DNA of 64,000 nt from Eudorina sp. 2006-703-Eu-15 (taxonomy: Eukaryota > Chlorophyta > Chlorophyceae > Chlamydomonadales > Volvocaceae). The first letter of the stretch is position 1; each line of letters starts with the position of its first letter. Both the position numbers and the translations under genes were made by a program. Shown here piece by piece: positions 23,701-35,700 of the stretch. The stretch is from assembly GCA_003117195.1 (NCBI GenBank), contig BDSI01000010.1:544788-608787 (forward strand), written 5' to 3'. The notes under the pieces were generated by a model, which was not told where the DNA came from, did no database searches, and saw only the letters and a list, made by a program, of their open reading frames with translations.

Positions 23701-26700
23701 CCCCGTGCAGCCCCCCGTGCTGCCGCCGGACGGCAGCTCCACCAGCCCCCAGTACCAACAGAACTCCTTGCCGCCGTCAAACTTGACCTTCATGTCGTGA
23801 TCCGTGTACTTGTACGACACCGTACCGGTCTTGCCCAGGTAGTTGGCCATGTCGGAGTTCCAACCGCCGTGCCCCTCCTGGAGCTTCTTGGCTTCGTCCG
23901 CCGAGACAGCCTTGATCATGACGGTCGTGCCCTGAAGGATACGGAGAATGAATTCGGGGGTATGAAGGTGAGAAGCCCCGAAAGAACCCGGGCGATGAAG
24001 TCGGGCGTACCGCAGAGCACGCACCACACAGTGAGGGGTGGAACGCCACCGCGTCGACGCGTCAGACGCCACCACCGGGGGACCAACACCCGGTCGGGAT
24101 ACGGGTCCACCTTGTAACGGTTACATTACATAACAAACCGGGCATGTGGACCAGGCAAGGCCCCGCCGGACAGCGCCAGAGCCGCATGACGGCCTCAATG
24201 AGTGGAAACGCCGGGGCGCATCAGGTGGCCCGCGGGGTCCAACTGTAACATCATTAATAATACTAATCAGACGGCGACGACTGACCGGGGTGCAACAGCG
24301 CGGCTGGAACACGTACGGAAGGAAAAGAAAATAGACAGGCAGGACCACTGGGCCGAGTCGTGTTGTTGCAGCAGCAGCTGTCCGCAGGTGTGGACGGGGC
24401 CAGACCGGCACGGCACGTACCGTACAGTATACGGCCCCGCGCCACTCACCACGTCCCAAGACCTGGCGACTTGCGCCGGTGCCGGCAGCACCAGCGCGTA
24501 GCTCCAGCAGTACTCGTTGTTGCCGGTCTCCTCGTGCTTCATCTTGACGTCGCCGTCGGTGTACTTGTACGACACGACGCCGACCTTGCCCAGGCACTTG
24601 GCCATGTTGTCGTTCCAGCCGCCGTGGCCCTCCTGCATCTTCTTAGCCACATCCGCTGTCACGTTCTTGAGCATCGCCTTGCTCCCCTGCAGGCCATAGC
24701 CGCACACAGGCCATAGCCGCAATCAGACCATAGCCGCACACAAGCCATAGCCGCACATACAGTTCACCACAAGAAATAATCCGCCTGGGCACTTGGGGCG
24801 AGTGACCGCCTGCCCGTCTAGCTTCAGCCGTCGCACTCGCACCCGTACCACCTGCCCGCCGCTGACAGTTCCACTTCAGTCTAGTCTCAAATACCTGATT
24901 CTGATTGGTACAACGGGATGGACCTGGGCGGCGCGCATTCCACGTCCACAGGTTTTTGTCAAACGAACGGGCAATCGGTGCAGGTGCCCTCCCGGCCAGT
25001 ATTGCTCTGGTCACTTGCGCGAACATCCAGACCATCCATACCAGTCTGACCTGGGCATCCCAGATCCTCTGCCTGACAACCTGAACAATGCCTGCCTGGC
25101 GCCCACCTTCATGGCGCCAACATGCCTGGGGCCTGCTCCTGCTGAGGCTGGCTTAAGTCAGCGCAAGTGGAATGGAATGAATCATGCTGCACAGCGGCAG
25201 ATGCACTCTCGCAGCCGCCGGACCTTGACCTCACACCCCGAGCACAGGACCACCCCAAAAGGTCGTCACGCGAACGCACCACTTGCAGTGACGCCGTGGG
25301 CATGACCTTCCCGAGCAGCACCATGCTCGGGGCCCACAGCTTGGAGTCCCCGTCGTCGTCCATCTTGACCTTGATGTCGCCGTCCTTGTCGATGCTCTCC
25401 ACCACGCCCGTCATGCCCATCATCTTCTCCATGACCGGAACCCAGCCGCCGTGGCCGTTCTGGGCGGCCTTGGCCTCCTCCACAGTCACGGCCTTGATGG
25501 TGACTTTGGCGCCCTGCAGGGGAGAACCGATCATGCGCCGTCAAATCCTTGAGGTAGGAAGCGGCGGGTCTGCGTGAAAGGCCCACGCACGCGCGCGCGC
25601 GCAACACCGATAGGATGCCGACCGCGAGCACAAACGCCAAGCAATCACATCAGAATCCACAGGAACCGGCCAGCGTCCGGCCGAAAGTGCCAACGGTGAC
25701 ACCAATACAGATCTATATCTACGATTCCTTAATGGGCAACCTCCAGCCCGCCACCCTGCCAAAAAGCAGCATCCTGTGTTGCGATGTTTGGCCATCGCGA
25801 TCAATGCTCAAACAAATGACGAAAGCTACGTGTAAGCAAGCCGCGCCCCGAACTAGCCCCAGTTACGGCATTGCACCTCTCGCAACCCATCGCAACGTAT
25901 CCCGGTGGCGCTTCGCCTTACCACTGTGATGCCGCCGGGCGCCGCCGCGCCCATCACCACCAGCGTCGGGTTCCACAGCATCGTCCCGCTGCCGTCGTCC
26001 ATCTTGACCCGCACGTCGCCGTCCTTGTCCACGCTCTCCACCACGCCCGTCTTGCCCATCATACCCTCCATGGACCCCGCCCAGCCGCCGTGGCCGCTCT
26101 GCGCTGCCTTGGCCTCCTCAACCGGCACCTTCTTAATGGTGACCTTGTTGCCCTGCGGAGCGTAGTACGGCAGTCGTACACTCAGTGGGGAGAGGAAAGT
26201 CCATTGCGCACGGCCCACGTGCAGGAGGGCCAGGCCGCCCGTCTGACTCTCGGCTTGCCCCTGCGTCCCGTGCAGGACCCCGCCGCGTCCCCGCATCAAA
26301 AACACTGCTGCGTGCGCTTTACCAAACTTGATCAACAAATGTAAAGGCGGTACAGGCCGTATGCCGACGCAGTGAACGATCCTCCCGCTCACGACGCAGT
26401 TCCTTTGCAGCTACCGCATACCGCATACCACTTTTACCCCCGCCGGCGGAGTCAATATTCGATACTCGGCAAGCGCGCACAGCCCACATACAGAGACGAA
26501 GGACAGAGGAGCAGCACCATGCCAATCAAGCAAACATACCCCCCTGCCTAAGCTTCCACCAATCCATGTTCTGCGTACCTCCTGCCTTGCCCACAAGAGC
26601 CAACCTCTGCATGGGCACATTGGGGAAGCCCCGTGCATGCACGCACTCAGTCCCGCCCATTTCAATTTCGAGCAGAAACATACCGCGGCGAAGGCCGATG

Positions 26701-29700
26701 GCTTGGGAGCGGGCGCCGCAGCTTCAACCGCCCCCGGCAGCACCATCGTGTAGCTCCAGCAGTACTCGTCGCCGCCCTCGAATTTCACCTTGACGTCACC
26801 GTCGCCGTACTTGTACGACACCGTACCAGACTTGCCCAAGTACTTGGACATGCTGGCGTTCCAGCCGCCGTGCCCCTCCTGCATCTTCTTGCCCTCGTCC
26901 ACCGAGACGTTCTTGATGGTGGCCTTGCTCCCCTGGAGCACGCACGTGCAGCATGCAACACGAATCCAGCAGGATCGTGTGGTACGATATGTGGTTCTTG
27001 CGTGTCCCGGTCGTGACCAGGGCGACACGCACGCTTTGACCACCACGAAGCAAGAGGACATTACTGACCACGCCTTGGCAAGAAACGGGCTAACTTTCCC
27101 TCGACCTTCCCCCCAGATCAAGCCGCGGTGCGTCGAGAAGCGGCGGGTTCAGCACCAAGCTGACATGAAAGAAACACCGCTTAGAACCAAGTATGCCCCC
27201 AGGGCCGCAGGACGGAGCTGTACTGCGAACTCGATTAAGACACCCCTGCCTCCATCAGACACCCTTGGGTAAGGCTGAACCGGGGGGAACCCCACGCGGC
27301 AACGCCCAACCAGAACCCCCTTCGACTCACCACTTGCAGCGACGCCGTGGGCATGACCACGCCCGGCAGCACCATGCTGGGCGCCCACAGCTTGGAGTCC
27401 CCGTCCGCGTCCATCTTGACCTTGATGTCGCCGTCCTTGTCGATGCTCTCCACCACCCCCGTCATGCCCATCATCTTCTCCATGGCATCCGCCCAGCCGC
27501 CGTGGCCGCTCTGCGCCGCCTTGGCCTCGGACACCAGCACGGCCTTGATGGTGACCTTGGCGCCCTGAAGGGGAGATTAATGCGGCGGGCGGCCGGCGGC
27601 GTGAATACACACGGGTTCAATCCGCGGGTTAAGGCCGTTACCCACACTACTGCCGGACCAACCGACGCCGATGCCCCTACCCTGCCTTCGACGAACAACG
27701 GATTAGGGCTTGGCTGCTATAACGCACATGTTTATTAGGATGTTACCGCCTGAGGCACACAGCAAGGATCAGGGGTGAGGGCTTCCGATACATGCAAGTT
27801 TGCCACAGGCGATACCAACATCCGGTATAGCAGCTGGGTATCCGTGTAGTGTAGTGCGCTGCTTGTCGGTGGGTCGGTTTGGCACAGCCCTTCCCGTTGA
27901 TCAACATTGATCAACAGAGGCCGTGGCTCTGCGCATCGTTAGCCTGTTCCCATCAACCACTCACGACATATTAAGACCTGGTGTATCGAAGCATACCGCC
28001 CAGACATCGCAACGCGGAAGCGCATTTCCCCAGTGTCATGCGCAGCTTCCCAGGCCCGCACCCCGGCACTCACCACTGTGATGCCGCCGGGCGCCGCCGC
28101 GCCCATCACCACCAGCGTCGGGTTCCACAGCATCGTCCCGCTGCCGTCGTCCATCTTGACCCGCACGTCGCCGTCCTTGTCCACGCTCTCCACCACGCCC
28201 GTCTTGCCCATCATACCCTCCATGGACCCCGCCCAGCCGCCGTGGCCGCTCTGCGCTGCCTTGGCCTCCTCAACCGGCACCTTCTTAATGGTGACCTTGT
28301 TGCCCTGTATGTGGATACAATACAGCATTGACGACAATAACGGCCACGAACACTTCCACTCGGCCACTCGGCTGTACAGCATTGACGACAATAACACTTC
28401 CACTCGGCCACTCGGCTGACTGGCCACCTGCGCCTACAAGGTACGTAAGGCGCCCATTTTCTGACCAAATAGCGCTTCGTCAGACATCGTATGACACACA
28501 TTATAAAATGTTACATTCCAGAACGACGCGCATCAATTGCTGCACAATTATTACAAACGTGAAGCATACATCCCTCACGCGTGTCCCACGACGCCGAGGC
28601 CCTGCTGGTCAGCAGTGTCCATTACGTCATAATGATAGCACGGCACATGTATGTACGAAGCAACCGCTGGAATGAATCACCACGCACCGCAGCAAAGGGT
28701 GACGGCTTGGCCACAGCAGCCTTGACACCACCGGGCAGCACCAGCGCGTAGCTCCAGCAGTACTCGTTGTTGCCGGTCTCCTCGTGCTTCAACTTGATGT
28801 CGCCGTCGGTGTACTTGTACGACACAACGCCGACCTTGCCCAGGCACTTGGCCATGTTGTCGTTCCAGCCGCCATGGCCCTCCTGCATCTTCTTAGCCAC
28901 ATCCGCTGTCACGTTCTTGATGGTGGCCGTGCCGCCCTGCAGCGGTCCAGGACCTCAGCCGGTGTCAGCAAAGATGGTCATGATCAGGACGGATGGGAGA
29001 CAGCTCATGGCCAGCGCGCACATGATACCAGAACCCAAAGCAGGCCCGCTCGACTTAATTAAAAAGGCGCTTTTGGCACAGACTGTGTGCCTGGCAGCGT
29101 TTCGCCCACCCGCGAGCTTCTCGTCAGAATCCCTAGATTGGACACTTCGATGGATGGCATACGTACACAGCCACCAACGCACTTGCGCAGGCCACAATCC
29201 TTGCCGTGCGAGCAGCAGATGTGGAAATTGACTTCCGCGTCCTCCAGCATGGATGGACGGACCCGTCCCAGCTTCCCACGCTCACCACTTGCAGCGACGC
29301 CGTGGGCATGACCACGCCCGGCAGCACCATGCTGGGCGCCCACAGCTTGGAGTCCCCGTCGTCGTCCATCTTGACCTTGATGTCGCCGTCCTTGTCGATG
29401 CTCTCCACCACCCCCGTCATGCCCATCATCTTCTCCATGGCATCCGCCCAGCCGCCGTGGCCGCTCTGCGCCGCCTTGGCCTCGGATACCAGCACGGCCT
29501 TGATGGTGACTTTGGCACCCTGCAGGGGAGAACCGATCATGCGCCGCACCAAGTTGTAGATGCGATAAACCAATGCAGCGAACCAGCCGCCTTTGACCGG
29601 AAGGCACGGATCAGCATGCAGGCATGAAGTGGAAAACATAACCACGGAAACGAAGCCAACACATACAAGCTTTTCCGAGGGCCTGCAGATCAGAAGTAAG

Positions 29701-32700
29701 TGCCGCTGGCCCGACACAGGCATTCTTTCGTAGCACATGACCCAGACTGGCTCCAACCTCTGTATCCCGCACGTACGTGTCCACGGAATACGACAACAAT
29801 TACCCGCAGGTAGGGCTATGTAAGCGGCAAAGGACATAGCATGGAGCCCCCGTGGCCCTCCAAGACTACGGGCCACCGCTGGAGAAGTGACCCCGCCTTG
29901 GTGGGGGGTGGTGGTTCGCTAATTGGGGCGCCCTGGTGGCTAACTCCCCCTGAGCGGGCTTTATCCCTTGCCATGGTTGGTTCTCAGGAACGGGGTGGTT
30001 CCCTGGTAGTGTGGACCCGGGGAGTGTTTCGGTGCACTTGGGGAGCCTGTCCGGAGCGCCATGGTGGCGTTACTTCATTTAGGCAATGTATGGTGAGGAA
30101 GCCTCGGCTGTCGCCGGGGCTGTCACCGATGACCCGCGGGGTCCGCTGTAACATCCTAATAATAATAGCATAAATTCGCATGAGCTCTCGGGGCTTTCGC
30201 GGCTAGGGACACCAGCAGAGTATGTAAGGAAACAGATGTTTTGGTCAACGGCGGGGTCAGCGTCCTCATACACGCTGCGGCACCCACCACGGCAATGGTC
30301 CCTGAGGACGCTGGGGCCGCCGCGGCTGGAGCTGCCGCTGGTGCGGGCGCGGGCGCAGCGCCACCCAGCGTCAGCAGCGACGGGTTCCACAGCATGTTTC
30401 CGCTGCCGTCGTCCATCTTGACCCGCACGTCGCCGTCCTTGTCCACGCTCTCCACCACGCCCGTCTTGCCCAGCATACCCTCCATGGACGACGCCCAGCC
30501 GCCGTGGCCGCTCTGCGCGTTCCGCGCCTCCTCGACCGGCACCTTCTTGATGGTGACCCGCACTCCCTGTGGCAGGTTGTTGATGAGGCGCATGGGGGGT
30601 TCACGCAAATAACAAGCCCGGAACGAACGCATGGCGGGCAGGATAAGGTCACTAAAACTTACATGACACCCAAAGAGAAAAACTTGCTCATGCGCGCCCT
30701 GTGTTCCGGACCATTACGGCATCACCTTGACCACAGACGTGTCATAGGGGAGGTGGGAGGTCACCGGTCAGATACCATAGATCGCCCGAGAGCTCAGCGG
30801 GGCCCGCGATTCGTACGTACGGTCACTCAGGGGTCAACGGTCATACCTCACGTTTCTATCTGCGTGTGCGTGGCTGCTACGGCACCGACCGGCTACACCA
30901 ACGGCTCAACAACCCGCCGCTCGCATCCAATTGTGCTTCGCATGATACGAAATACCCCAGTCATCAGATGGCGACCCTCCAACGTCTCATCCGTGAACCA
31001 CAACTGACAACTGATAACTGACAAAGAAGCTAGGGCACGCACGCACCGCGCAGCAACACACACGCAACTACCCACGCACCGAGGTGAAGGGCGATACCGC
31101 GGCTGCGTTCGGCAGCACCAGCACCGGGTTCCACAGGAAGGATCCGCTCCCGCTGTCCATCTTGACCCGCACGTCGCCGTCCTTGTCGATGCTCTCCACC
31201 ACCCCCGTCTTGCCCAGCATCTGATCCATGGATGAGCCCCAACCGCCGTGGCCCACCTGCGCCGCCTTGGCCGCATCGACTGAGGTGCTCTTGATGGCAA
31301 CCTTGTCGCCAACCTTGATCTGCATCGGCATCATTGGTTTGCACCACTACTTGACACGGCCAGCAGTCATCGCCCGAAGTGAAGTAGCAGCAGCAGCAGG
31401 TCAGTGACATCGTGCACACCTACCACCGGCCAGTGCTGGGCCCCTGTCATCGTGCCCTAGCCACCGGCTAGAGCTGAGCCCAAGGCAGCTCGCCAGGGTC
31501 ACGTAACTACCAATTGCATCCTCTTCCCCACCCAGATGCCTAACCTTCCATTGATCGACGTTGAAGGAGAAGGGCCGCTGGCCGAAGTTCACGTACACGA
31601 CCTCGCCCGAGCTGCGTCCGTGGTGCAGAAGGATTCACGACGCGAGGGAGGAGACGCGAGGGTCGGTCGCCGTCAGCGGGCAAGCGAAGAGACGAACGGA
31701 GAGTACCGCAACTCCTGGCCACCCCTAAGTATGGCCCATTCGAGGATGGATATCTAAGAGCAAATGTAACGCCCACCCCTTGCGAGGCCGTCGAGGCGAT
31801 GGTGAGCCGCAGCCTTCCGCTGCACACCCACACTGAATCAGTGCAGACAGAGTCGAGCAATGATTCGTTCCCATGTCTTCACCATCAACTGTGAGCATCA
31901 ACTGTGAGCCAATGCAAGCGTGAGACCGCATCGAGTGACTGCGCACCTGTGGAGGCTGACCGTGGGGTACAGGATGGCGCTGGCACCGCTGCCTGTGAGG
32001 GGGACGGCCTTGCCCTTCGTGCCGTTCTTCCTGAAAATGGAGCGAAGCGGCCAACATGGGGCGACGCGCCCCGGGGCGGTCAACAGTGACGTCTTCAGGC
32101 AAACGTGTAGGCAAACTACGATGCTCTGCGTGAGCAGCTCAGCGGCGCTTCAACCGCCTCAAAGGGGCGTGGAGACACGGACCTCGACACACGTCGGATC
32201 CAACGCGCCAAATAAACACGCGTGCGTGCGATGAGCCACGCTCCAGGGCATGGGTAGGGAGCTTTCCAGGATCCCGATGGCCCCTGCTTGCACGCCACTG
32301 TCCCGGGTAAGGCACCCATCAATGTCCATTAGCTCAAATCCTGGGGTGTGGATGGCCTTGGCTGGTGGGTTATTACTTATCAGCGGTCTCGGCCTTTGGC
32401 GCCTTAATTAGGCACGCGAGGCTGCGCGTGTGTGCGGGCATCCCATGCGACCATGCACGCAACCGGGCGATGTCAGGACAGTGAGGGGCCGCGTGGACAG
32501 GCAGGTAATCACTCACGTAAAGAAGATCTCTTTGCGCTGGAAGTCAAGAGCCGCGCCGACGATATCACCTTTACCGTACTTGAAACCTGCAACAGTGCGT
32601 GGGTCGTTGCGGCATGGGCCCCTCAACGGTACGGTTGATCATTGAACAACAGCTGAAGAGCCTAGAATTGAAAAACCCAGCAACCGAAAGGTAACCACCG

Positions 32701-35700
32701 TACGGTAAATATTCATAATGCGAATAAAGCTACCGTCGACTGGCTGTCGGTAAACACCAACCCGCGGTCACCTGCCACCGCAGTCCCCGCCACCCGCCGT
32801 CCCCGCCACCCACCGTAGAACTCGTTCTTGCCCTCCCAGAAGGTCTTCCCGTCGTCGCCATGGAACCCATATGTGGTCGAATCCCACCTGCAAATGGATC
32901 CAGCCCGCAACGCGCGGACGGAAGCAAGCAACGAGTAGCTAACATGTAGCATCAGAGCACAGGCGACCACCGACTTGGTCCGCACTCACTTCACTCCACA
33001 GCATGTTCAGCATGGCGCGAGGAGCACAAGCACGGGTGTGAGATCACATGCACTACTTGGCTCCCGCCCTACTTGGCCCCCGCCCTGCCGTAGTCCACAG
33101 GAACATACCGCATACCCATACGGTCAGCAGACATACATGCAAGACACTTGCTTGGCTCGGGCAGGCCCATCCCATCATCACGGCGCGGTCGGCTTCAATT
33201 GCCCCCGAAGGTACATACATGCCCCCAGCCCGTCGTACGAACGTACCCCACGTGGCGGCTGAGGTTGTGGCCGCTGTGCGCGTAGCCCAGCCCGATGGTG
33301 CCGTGGATGCCCGGCTCCATGACCGTGATCTCAAAGTAGTAAACGAGGCTGGAGGGTGGTGCCGGAAGGTCAGCTTGTACAGCACCCTACGCGACGAGGG
33401 GTAACAGCAGACCCATGTATGTCTCCATGCGAATGGGGATGCCGCCATTGCGCCGCATAATCACTTTTGGTCGGCCCCATCAGCGGTCGTCAATCGCATC
33501 ATGCATTTGCTGGACACAATTTCCAGCAGTCGTCCCCGTCTGAACAAGACACGCCGCGCAGGGGCCTCTGCTTACGCACCACATCGGAGGAGTTGGCCAC
33601 GAAGCGCACGGTGTACTTGTCGTTCAGCGCTGCGTTCCTGCCGATGCGCTTGTCGCTCAGCGCGGAGGGGTGCGTGATCTGCGGGACACGGTCACCAAAG
33701 CGTGGGCCCCGGGGCCACATACAGCAAGTAAGCACGTGACGTAAAATTGCATGGAAGGGTACACAATCCAACAGTTGGCGGACCCGGCCATGCCACCACT
33801 ATTCTGCTCTGTATCATCTGTAAGGCCATGCCTACTGACTTACACCCCTACAATCATGTTCATCTGCAGGGATATGTGTTTTCCACAACAGCTCGATCAC
33901 TATTCATGGCAACTGTTTGCACATGAAGTGAAAAAAACATTGGAGTCCCCACAGCACCGTTCCACCCATACCCGGCCACGCACCGTAACTGCGACAGTAC
34001 CGCGAAGGACCAGGCTCGAGTTCCACAGCATGTTTCCGCTGCCGTCGTCCATCTTGACCCGCACGTCGCCGTCCTTGTCCACGCTCTCCACCACGCCCGT
34101 CTTGCCCAGCATCTTCTCCATCGAGTCACCCCAGCCGCCGTGGCCGCTCTGCGCCGCCTTAGCCTCGTCGATGGAGACATACTTGATCGTCACCTTATCT
34201 CCCGGGAGCACCTGTGTGGCGTTCCAGGGAAGTCATGTGACGGTCAAGTAAAAAGGCAAACACACTAATGGCCTGCCTTGCTGTCTACTGTACGCACCAC
34301 AGCTCACAGAGTCACAGACAGGCGATGGCGACATGGTGCACAAGGCAGCGCACATCCCCGTGTGTTACCTTGCCAGACGCGATGGCCGCTGCCCGCTCCT
34401 CCGCCTTTTGGCGCTCCAGAGCCGCTGCTGCAGCCGCCTCCTCCGCCTTCTTGCGCTCTGTCGCAGCCGCCGCCGCCGCCTCCTCCAGCTTTTTACGCTC
34501 CGCTGCTGCCGCTGCCGCAGCCTCCTCCTGCGTCTTGCGGGTGGTCGCTGCCGCCACCGCGGCCGCCTCCTCCGCCTTCCGACGCTCCGATGCTGCTAGC
34601 GCGGCCGCCTCCTCATGCTTCCGGCGCTCCGTTGCCGCTGCAGCGGCCGCCTCCTCTTCCAGTCTGCGCCTCTCCAGGGACTGCGTCAGCAGCTCCTCTT
34701 CATGTCGCCGCCGCTCTCTTGCTGCAGCGGCGGCCTCCTCCTCCTCTTTTTTCCGCTGTTCCAGCTCCTGCCAGCCCCAGTCGCACATGGACGGCATTCA
34801 TGGCACCTAAGAAATTATACCTCGTTATGCTGGGCTCCGTTGTAATTTGCAGATGTAATTGGCAAAGACTGTTCGCACTTCAGCCTGTCTTAGCAGCCGT
34901 TCGTACGCTCGAGGCTGGCTGCTGATCAGGACGACCATTAGTAAGCCAGCAATGCTGTGCACATCCACAGGTACGCACCGTCCGCGCCCTCGCTCATCAA
35001 CCCATTAAGTGCGATATGAGTGCCGCATCCCTGCCTAACTATTAGCGGCTGCCATGCATGGCAGCAGCAGAAGGCAACACCAACCAGCAACGCACCAGTG
35101 TTCGTCCTGAGGGTGGCCGGGTGGTCCCGGAGGATGGCCTTGCCGCCGTGGAGCGGGACGAGGACGGGCGAGCCGCCTTTCCGGGTTGGGGTACGATCTC
35201 CATCTGATGGTGGCCAGGGAAGACCATTGCAGGCAGCACCAGGGGGGCGCGTGCAAGCGCTGTGTCACATTGGGTCACATCGCGAAAGCCTAAACATGCT
35301 GAAGTCGTAAGCGCTCCCTACAGAGGCTCCGTACCTAACAGCATGAATATCTGAGGTCCCGTGGGGTCCACTGTACGGTAACACATCCACTAAACTTGTG
35401 TGTTTGCGAGATACGTGTGTGTTTCGAGTGAAACCCGCCCAAACTGCCCGAACACTTGTGCGGCATCTAAGGTTTCCGTCCTCAGTCAGCTGCTGCGTTA
35501 CGGGTCACCCCCACAACCCAGTGCGCGACGCGACCTGCCCTACAACCAAGGCTGCTCAGACCCAGATCGCCAGAGCCGTGTGCGTGTCAACACGGGCTGT
35601 GGGATACAGGAAGCAACTCACAACTGGCGTCGCGTTCTCATCCACACCCAGCTGCGCAAACATGCCCCTGACGTAGATGTTCCTGTCTCCGGACGCGATC

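Larger units (their letters stand above)
23557..34211 (-). repeat. Twelve SH3_15 (Mind bomb SH3) repeats, each one phase-0 exon
   Basis: Repeat exons start at 34211, 31319, 30566, 29519, 28936, 28304, 27564, 26932, 26152, 25513, 24686 and 23931. Consensus: G.KVTIK.V.VEEAKAAQSG, HGGW..SMEKMLGKTGVVES, then (V/I)DKDGD(V/I)(R/K)VKMDDG and LWNP.LV. HGGW..xM..xLGK.G.V and the D.D.(V/I).V strand are the hallmarks of the Mind bomb SH3 repeat (SH3_15). Three types occur: A (KKVPVEEA...), A' (KAVLVSEA or KAVTVEEA, LWAPSMVL) and B (KNVTADVAKKMQEGHGGWN, VSYKYTDGD, EYCWSYALVLP). From 30566 the order is A-A'-B three times, then a diverged B at the end. Confidence 0.88.

Noticed and set aside
22703..23800. 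365-codon plus-strand frame
   Set aside because: Its 3' part is antisense to the terminal SH3_15 exon; no ATG-supported conserved content.
34268..34925. Plus-strand Ala/Ser/Pro-rich frames (180 and 215 codons)
   Set aside because: Antisense of the coiled-coil exon at 34767-34369.
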